From the NCBI RefSeq assembly GCF_001027545.1, contig NZ_CP009498.1:682001-746000 (forward strand): a stretch of 64,000 bases of DNA, read 5' to 3'. Below, one piece after another: positions 58,460 through 64,000 of this stretch; the stretch's first letter is position 1, and each line of letters starts with the position of its first letter. Made by a program: the position numbers and the translations under genes. The notes beneath the pieces were generated by a model that made no database searches, was not told the origin of the DNA, and saw only the letters and a program-made list of their open reading frames with translations. The DNA is from Endomicrobium proavitum (GTDB lineage: Bacteria; Elusimicrobiota; Endomicrobiia; Endomicrobiales; Endomicrobiaceae).

Positions 58460-59131
58460 TTATCTTACCAGCCTTATATCGTCAATATATATGGTTCCGC
58501 CATTTGTAACATTTCCCGCAATAGGAGACATTTGCACAGTAATATACGTGTAAGTTAGCGCAGGCGAAGGAGACAAAGGAATTTCATAATATGTCCAATC
58601 CTGCAAAGCAGTTATTGACGTTACGGCATATGGAGAATTTCCGCTATTATCATTATTCAAAACTTTTATACTAACTTGGGCATTTGTATATAAATTAGCT
58701 TTTACCCAAAAACTTATTTTTGTGTATGCGCCGGGAGTTAAATCTTTTCCGCTTGTGCCGGCAGATGTAGGCAGCCAAAAAGTAGCTAAATAAACAGTGT
58801 TCCCATTATCAAAAACCTGACTTGGACTTCCGTCCCAACCCATTTTTATAGATTTATGACGCGTATGAGATTCGCCATCGTACTGCGCTTCAAGAACGTT
58901 TGTGGCATTCGCATAGGCTTCCCAAATATTTGTATAAGCCCCGACAGATTTAGAAAAAGGAAGAACTCTTGTCATTATATCGCCATTGGCATAAATGACA
59001 AACGGACTTGCCCATGAGGCGGGGTCTGTGTCATTTACTCCGTTATAAATAAGAGCGCCTGCAGGATTGTTTTCACAACCGGCGGTAAAAAACATTATTA
59101 ATGGGAGTGCAAGTAAAAGTAGTTTTTTCAT
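58460..59131 (-). CDS. Lipoprotein with carbohydrate-binding-like domain
   Basis: 223 residues; lipobox FTAGC at about residue 19. The body is one jelly-roll domain (AYTKISFWVKANLYTNAQVSIKVLNN, WTYYEIPLS, GGTIYIDDIRLVR). It is more distant from the other copies and lacks the YWQPANNWG motif. Same operon as its neighbours. Confidence 0.75.
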   Translation of the reverse strand: MKKLLLLALPLIMFFTAGCENNPAGALIYNGVNDTDPASWASPFVIYANGDIMTRVLPFSKSVGAYTNIWEAYANATNVLEAQYDGESHTRHKSIKMGWDGSPSQVFDNGNTVYLATFWLPTSAGTSGKDLTPGAYTKISFWVKANLYTNAQVSIKVLNNDNSGNSPYAVTSITALQDWTYYEIPLSPSPALTYTYITVQMSPIAGNVTNGGTIYIDDIRLVR

Positions 59132-59132
59132 T

Positions 59133-59777
59133 TTATTTTTCCATTTCGTATCTTATTTCGTCTAAATAGAACGTTGCGCCATTGGGATTATCTTTTTTTG
59201 TTACCGTAAAGCTAAATCCGCCGGCAATACGCGTTAAATCCGTTTTCCTTAAATCTATGTGATACAGTTTCCAATCTTGAGTAAGTTTTATGTTTTTCTT
59301 GAAAGCAGAGCCGGAATCCGGATAATCGCCTTTAAACCCGCCGATTTTTACTTCGGATATAACTTCACTGCCTGTTTCGCCTTTAGCCCAAAAAGTTATA
59401 AAAGTCGCTTTGTTTAAATCGTAACCATCAGGGTTTGAACCCCAGTTGTTTGCAGGTTGCTGCCAATAAATTCCCACCCAGCGATTGCCGCCTTTGGGCG
59501 TATATTTTACCTGAATACAAGTTTTTCCGGCATAAACGTCTTTCCTATATTCCTGATTAAAAATTAAATCTTTACTGTCGCCCATCCAGCCTGACGGAGA
59601 GTAGTGATTTAAAACGGATTTATTATCTGCGTAAACGTAAAAAGCAAGCTCCGCTCTTTCTTGCGGCGAAAGATTAGTTGACACGGTCTTAGTTTTAGCC
59701 GCGCTTACGGAAGAAACGTGGATACAAATAAAACCGAATGCTAATACCGATAAAATTAAGAGTTTTGCTTTTTTCAT
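59133..59777 (-). CDS. Exported carbohydrate-binding-like domain protein
   Basis: 214 residues from the ATG preceded by AAAGG; a start five codons earlier has no ribosome site. Signal peptide about 1-27, then the shared domain almost at once: AFYVYADNKSVLNHYSPSGW, YWQQPANNWG, ITFWAKGETGSE, IAGGFSFTVTKKDNPNG, FYLDEIRYE. No membrane anchor, no linker. First gene of the 57.1-59.8 kb operon. Confidence 0.8.
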   Translation of the reverse strand: MKKAKLLILSVLAFGFICIHVSSVSAAKTKTVSTNLSPQERAELAFYVYADNKSVLNHYSPSGWMGDSKDLIFNQEYRKDVYAGKTCIQVKYTPKGGNRWVGIYWQQPANNWGSNPDGYDLNKATFITFWAKGETGSEVISEVKIGGFKGDYPDSGSAFKKNIKLTQDWKLYHIDLRKTDLTRIAGGFSFTVTKKDNPNGATFYLDEIRYEMEK

Positions 59778-60089
59778 TTTTAAACCTTTCATTTTTTGTC
59801 GCTCTGAATTTATTTCAGAGCCTGGTGTTTATTAATAATCTAATTATTCAGCGCCTTGCCCTTCACAATAACGGACTTCATGACTCTTGCGACAAATTCT
59901 GAAAAGCAATTGCCCTCAAGATGACAAATTAAAAACACTTATACGGACAACTGTTTTAGATTTTCCACTGCGTTCAAAATAGCAAGCATAATTACAATGA
60001 TAATAAGAACATTGAAACCAAAACTATTTACGCAACCCCTCACCCTGCCCTATCCCCTTGCGGGGATAGGATTGAGTTAGGGTATTTAT
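59778..60089. other. Intergenic region with two inverted repeats
   Basis: About 310 bases. GCTCTGAA/TTCAGAGC (59801-59821) lies in the leader of the 59.8-kb gene. CCTATCCCC/GGGGATAGG (60049-60070), within CACCCTGCC...GAGTTAGGGT, resembles widespread REP-type repeats and sits 20 bases past the stop of the next gene, where it may end transcripts. No coding sequence seen. Confidence 0.6.
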
Positions 60090-60692
60090 TTATTCGTAAA
60101 TAATGTCGTCAATGTAGATTACAAATCCGTTCGGATTGTCGTCTTTGCTTGCTGCAAAGCAAAATCCGCCGATTATGTGCGTCAAATCTTTGCCTTTCAA
60201 GTCTATCGTGAATTTCTGCCATTCTTTTGTCAACACTACTGGCCCTATTGACTGTGAATCTGAATCAGGAAATTCTCCCGTGATTCCTCCTACTTTAAAC
60301 TCTGCTATCTTTTCTCCGCCCTGCTCGCCTCTTGCCCAGAATGTCAATTTTGTTGCTCCGGTTAAATTGTAGCCGCCTTTCTTTTCTCCCCAATTGTTTG
60401 CTGGCTGCTGCCAATATATTCCCGACCATCCTGCTCCTTGCGCCATTTTTGCTGTATAGGTTATTTTAAAGGCCGTATTTCCGCTTCTCGGTTTGTCTGT
60501 TGACGCCTGTGATATTTTCAAATCGCCGTAATCGCCCATCCATCCGGAAGGCGCAAAGTGATTTGCTTTTGACGCGTTTTCTACGTACACTGCAAACGGT
60601 TTGAACGCCGGCGCTTTTGCCTGCCCGAACGCTGCTGCCGCTCCCGTTGCTACAAAAGCTGCTGCCATTACTAATGTCATTGCTTTTTTCAT
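60090..60692 (-). CDS. Exported carbohydrate-binding-like domain protein
   Basis: 200 residues: signal peptide (about 1-24, GAAAAFG) plus the shared domain and nothing else (FKPFAVYVENASKANHFAPS, YWQQPANNWG, LTFWARGEQGGE, GPVVLTKEW, HIIGGFCFAASKDDNPNG, IYIDDIIYE). Strong AGGAG ribosome site. It follows the OmpA-type barrel gene by 36 bases, so the two should be co-expressed. Confidence 0.82.
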   Translation of the reverse strand: MKKAMTLVMAAAFVATGAAAAFGQAKAPAFKPFAVYVENASKANHFAPSGWMGDYGDLKISQASTDKPRSGNTAFKITYTAKMAQGAGWSGIYWQQPANNWGEKKGGYNLTGATKLTFWARGEQGGEKIAEFKVGGITGEFPDSDSQSIGPVVLTKEWQKFTIDLKGKDLTHIIGGFCFAASKDDNPNGFVIYIDDIIYE

Positions 60693-60728
60693 TTTTCTTC
60701 TCCTGGTTTTACTTACCGCAATTGCTGT

Positions 60729-63530
60729 TTAATTATTAGGAACAGTATCTTTTACTTCTTTTGACTGATTTTCATCTACAACTATCGCGTTATTGAGAAC
60801 TATAATTTCAACGCGTCTGTTCTGCTCTCTTCCTTTAGCCGTGTTATTGTCCGCCACGGGTTTAAGTTTTCCAAATCCGGTTATTTGCATTCTATCCGCT
60901 GCAACGCCCTGTTTAACAAGGAAGTTTTTAACGGATTTCGCTCTGTCTTCAGATAACTTCTGATTGTAAGCTACCTTTCCTACCCAATCGGTATGACCTT
61001 CAATTGCTATGTTGTTGTCAGGGTATTTGTTAAGCAATACCGCTACTTCCTGCAATGTTTTTGTAGCGCCGGATTTCAAAGCAAACTTACCGCTGTCAAA
61101 CAACACTTTCGCGCCGAGAGAAATTACAAGACCTCTTTCTGTTTCTTTTACGTCGGCATTGGCTATTTTAGGTCTTGTTGCAACTATTATTTTAGCAGGT
61201 TCGGTAATATCTTTATTGCCGTAATTATCTATACCTTCCAAGGTTGCAAAATATTCGCCGTCAGGACATATTTGTCCGTTTCTTTCATTTCTGCCGTCCC
61301 ACTTAAGTTCTTCAGGGGTCTCAATTTCGCCGTCAAAATGTTTAACCGTATTTCCGTTAACGTCTTTAATGTTAATTGACCATTTTTCTATGCCGGAATG
61401 ATCTGAAGCCCACGGTTCAAGAGACGCTTTGCCGCCGTCGGCAGGGTAAATTGTATCCGGATAAGCTTTTAAAGCAATTTGAGGAGCGGTTTTATCAAAC
61501 TCTACGCCAAAAGGCATTCCGCCCTCTTCGCCTCTGTCGCCGAATTTAAATACTCCGTCAAAATATATTTTAACAAAAACTCTTATTTCGTCAAAAGTCC
61601 CAAGTTCGTTGCTTAACTCTTGATCCACAAAAGCAGGATCGCTTAAAAGAGCTGAATTTGTTTTTCTTCCGCCTACATATTCTACGCCAAAGTTAAACCA
61701 TTTGCCAAGGTCTCTGCTTATGTGAGCAAGATAAAGCTCGTCAAAAGTAGCGCCGAAGTTTCTGTGCCAATCTTCAGGTCCCCAGAAATTTTTCAAATAA
61801 GCAACTTTGAAAAGATAAGGTTTTGTATCAACTTTTAAACTTGTCTTAAAGTATCCTATAAAAGAAGAAGTGTATGGGTCGCGTCCGCTTCCGCCGGAAG
61901 TATCAGAATACGGATAGCTTAAAGTTGCCAAATCTTCACCAACTTCAAAATCATAAAGTATTTTTGTATTATTTTTAATAAATTGAGTTAACAAATATAA
62001 AGAACCTATGTATCTATCCGGCACATTTGTTCCGTTAGCATAAGCATCTTCCCAAGCGGTAGAGCCGTCATATTCCCAATACTGCTGCCTGTCAAGCGGA
62101 CCGCTGTATTTTGCCAAGTTAACTTTTGCAGCAAAAGAAAACGGCGCGTCTTCTTCAGGATTTAAATTGTATTCAACAGGCTCGTTCGGCATATAATTAT
62201 AGAACCACGTTGAAGGCGTTGGATCGTAAGTGAAAACAAAGGATAAAGCGCTTGTTTCTCTGTTGTCAAAACCTGTTATAGGATTTCTCCACCAAACCCA
62301 AAAAGGACTTTCGGGACCTCTTGCAGATATTGATACAGGGCCTGATCCGCCGCCTGAATAAACCAAAGGCATTGCGGAAAGCAATGGTTTCTGATAAGAG
62401 TATCCCAAAAAAGTATTTATATATTTTGTCAAAGATTTTTCTACGGACGCGTTAACTTTTTGTCTGTTGCCCGCAACTAAACCTCTGTATTCATAACCAA
62501 CATTAATAAGGTCAAGCAAGAATTTTTTACGAAGCTGCCACTGAAGAGACCCGCCAAGCGCGTCTTTTTCGGTTGTTTTGTCTGTTTTTACTTCATATTT
62601 AGAACCGTTTAATCCGTTTCCAATACCAACATCTTCAACGTATTGATATTCTTTGTTAAGTCTAAAAGGTCTGTATAAAGCCCCTACCTGAAGGGTTGTA
62701 TTCAAGAATGTAAAATCTGTATTAAGTTGGAAATTTCTCATTCTTTCGTCTTCAAAACCATAAGGTATTACATGATCTGAATAAAAGAAATTTATGTTAG
62801 AATGGAATATATTTTTATACTTTACATATATACCTTTCTTATAATCTTGAAGAACTTCTTCGCCGTAAATAACATCTAAATCGCCGTAGAATCCTTTAAT
62901 TTTTAATTGCCAATAGTCCGGCGTATGGTGTCCTGAATATCTTAAATAATTGTCGGCGTTATCTTGCCTTGGAAGCATATCAAACAAGTCGCCTTCATAA
63001 ACCCAGCCCTGATGTCCGTAATTTTTATGGTATGCAAGATAAATCCAGTCTGTTTTTATACCGATTCTGGCGTTGTTCCAATTTAAATGATAGAAAGGAC
63101 TTGTAAGACTTTTAAAGCGGTGTTCTTCGTTTATAGGCATCCAGAATTTATCGGCATAATCGCCAAGAAATTCAACGCCGAACTCGGCAAAAAACCATTC
63201 AGTAGGTTTTATTCCCAAATTCAAAAGAAGAGTTTGTCCGTATGTGTCTGTCCATTTATTATTATGTGTGGCAGGGTTTGACGGGGTATAACTCATAAAC
63301 TTGCCAAGACCGGATCTGTCCGGATAAACAATCCAACCGTCGCCGGGTTTGTGGAAATAGGAATCAAAGGTTAATTCGCCTTTAAGTTCAATTGTCCCAG
63401 GTTCTAAAATGTCTGTGTTAATTCTGTTGTAATGCGCGTATGGTGAAAAAAGATCGGCATACGAAGAGGTGCGAAATGCGAGAAGAGATAAGAAAACTGT
63501 TGCTGCTATGAGGATTGATTTTAATCTCAT
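60729..63530 (-). CDS. Large outer-membrane barrel with FlgD-like and OmpA domains
   Basis: 933 residues. Signal peptide about 1-25. Residues ~30-670 are Tyr/Trp/Asn-rich alternating strands of a large outer-membrane barrel. About 690-785 is an Ig/FlgD-like fold (WSINIKDVNGNTVKHFDGEI, LKWDGRNERNG). The C-terminal ~120 residues are an OmpA peptidoglycan-binding domain (NIAIEGHTDWVGKVAYNQKL, REQNRRVEI). It should tie the outer membrane to the wall while presenting a barrel outside. Barrel substrate unknown. Confidence 0.85.
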   Translation of the reverse strand: MRLKSILIAATVFLSLLAFRTSSYADLFSPYAHYNRINTDILEPGTIELKGELTFDSYFHKPGDGWIVYPDRSGLGKFMSYTPSNPATHNNKWTDTYGQTLLLNLGIKPTEWFFAEFGVEFLGDYADKFWMPINEEHRFKSLTSPFYHLNWNNARIGIKTDWIYLAYHKNYGHQGWVYEGDLFDMLPRQDNADNYLRYSGHHTPDYWQLKIKGFYGDLDVIYGEEVLQDYKKGIYVKYKNIFHSNINFFYSDHVIPYGFEDERMRNFQLNTDFTFLNTTLQVGALYRPFRLNKEYQYVEDVGIGNGLNGSKYEVKTDKTTEKDALGGSLQWQLRKKFLLDLINVGYEYRGLVAGNRQKVNASVEKSLTKYINTFLGYSYQKPLLSAMPLVYSGGGSGPVSISARGPESPFWVWWRNPITGFDNRETSALSFVFTYDPTPSTWFYNYMPNEPVEYNLNPEEDAPFSFAAKVNLAKYSGPLDRQQYWEYDGSTAWEDAYANGTNVPDRYIGSLYLLTQFIKNNTKILYDFEVGEDLATLSYPYSDTSGGSGRDPYTSSFIGYFKTSLKVDTKPYLFKVAYLKNFWGPEDWHRNFGATFDELYLAHISRDLGKWFNFGVEYVGGRKTNSALLSDPAFVDQELSNELGTFDEIRVFVKIYFDGVFKFGDRGEEGGMPFGVEFDKTAPQIALKAYPDTIYPADGGKASLEPWASDHSGIEKWSINIKDVNGNTVKHFDGEIETPEELKWDGRNERNGQICPDGEYFATLEGIDNYGNKDITEPAKIIVATRPKIANADVKETERGLVISLGAKVLFDSGKFALKSGATKTLQEVAVLLNKYPDNNIAIEGHTDWVGKVAYNQKLSEDRAKSVKNFLVKQGVAADRMQITGFGKLKPVADNNTAKGREQNRRVEIIVLNNAIVVDENQSKEVKDTVPNN

Positions 63531-63559
63531 TAGGGTTTCCTATTGTTTATTTATGCTGA

Positions 63560-63588
63560 ATTCTACCATTAAATATAAATTTTGTCAA
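63560..63588 (-). promoter_or_regulatory. Consensus promoter of the OmpA-barrel operon
   Basis: TTGACA, 17-base spacer, TAGAAT on the minus strand; start about 20-30 bases before the ribosome site AGGAAA. Confidence 0.8.
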
Positions 63589-63623
63589 CAACTTTATATG
63601 CGATATGTTATACGCGCAAACTT

Positions 63624-64000
63624 TTATTTGGTTATATCGTTTTTCCAAAGCACTTCTTGATAGACGTAGTAAACATCTCTTAAGCGTCTTTCAAACGGGC
63701 TGTGTTTACCGTTTCCCTGAGAAGACATGCCAAACCATTCGTCGTGAAAAGTATTGTCGTTTTTTGGACCCGCCCACGAGCCGAGCTCAGTGTCATGAAC
63801 TTTTGCAGAACCTACAAGCCACCATTTATCTAACCAGCAATAAACCACTCCGCCGACAGCGTTTCCCGCGCCGGCGTCGTTGTAGGCGCTGTTTTTTTCA
63901 ATATCGCGCCACGCGCCGATATGATATTTAGACTGAAATCTTTCGTCTTCTCTTTTCAATTTTGAATTGTAAGCGTCGCAGCCGAACTCCGATATTAAAA
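63624..64000 (-). CDS. Glycoside hydrolase (TIM-barrel type), C-terminal part
   Basis: Open frame of 125 codons running off the window's right edge; only the C-terminus is visible. It enters at LISEFGCDAYN, which matches the beta-strand-7 nucleophile motif (xSExG) of clan-A glycosidases such as families 2 and 5. GGVVYCWLDKWWLVG follows, as in the beta-8 W-containing strand. A TTG at 63959 is not the start because similarity extends beyond it. Substrate cannot be judged. Confidence 0.7.
   Translation of the reverse strand, partial: LISEFGCDAYNSKLKREDERFQSKYHIGAWRDIEKNSAYNDAGAGNAVGGVVYCWLDKWWLVGSAKVHDTELGSWAGPKNDNTFHDEWFGMSSQGNGKHSPFERRLRDVYYVYQEVLWKNDITK

Overview
The window is AT-rich bacterial chromosome, most likely from an Elusimicrobiota/Endomicrobium-like anaerobe (inference; no rRNA is present). 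The envelope is Gram-negative: LolA, an OmpA-domain outer-membrane barrel, a PorV-like protein, an O-antigen-ligase-like protein and many lipoproteins. Central metabolism uses a pyrophosphate-type phosphofructokinase and a GTP-type PEP carboxykinase.

From 0 to 36.4 kb nearly everything lies on the minus strand. (1) 0.2-10.0 kb: a polysaccharide-ligase/TPR gene, the full F-type ATP synthase (atpB-E-F-H-A-G-D-C), yebC, ruvC and a lipoprotein, behind one near-consensus promoter. (2) 10.4-18.1 kb: tRNA-Thr(CGU), then a tightly overlapping operon ftsK-lolA-rodZ-rimO-pgsA-pgpA-MBL-xerD. (3) 18.2-25.2 kb: a winged-helix protein, accB, pnp, rpsO, and a riboflavin operon (ribD-ribE-ribBA-ribH) under an FMN riboswitch. 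(4) 25.2-35 kb: an accessory block of exported proteins: a PorV/PorQ-like outer-membrane protein, three proteins ending in a FlgD/T9SS-like C-terminal domain (one an M6 metalloprotease), a PapD-like protein, and a 143-bp pentanucleotide repeat. (5) 35-46.7 kb: DUF192, YqeY and GIY-YIG genes, then a housekeeping run (NUDIX, aspS, PgpH-like HD protein, ybeY, two CBS/CorC proteins, recO, glyQ, glyS).

46.8-64 kb is the most distinctive part. Around a small metabolic island (ndk, pckG, pfp) sit two paralogous six-hairpin-glycosidase-like proteins. One carries an in-frame G9 tract; the other is split by a G10 tract and would be intact with G9. Four proteins share a ~175-residue carbohydrate-binding-like domain: two have an inner-membrane anchor and a proline/lysine- or proline-rich linker, two are simply exported. 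Divergent relatives, a DUF5683 protein, a large OmpA-type barrel and the C-terminal part of a (beta/alpha)8 glycoside hydrolase accompany them. I read this as a glycan-capture and glycan-processing envelope system with possible phase variation. That function is inference; the domain repetition and the homopolymer frameshift are visible in the sequence.
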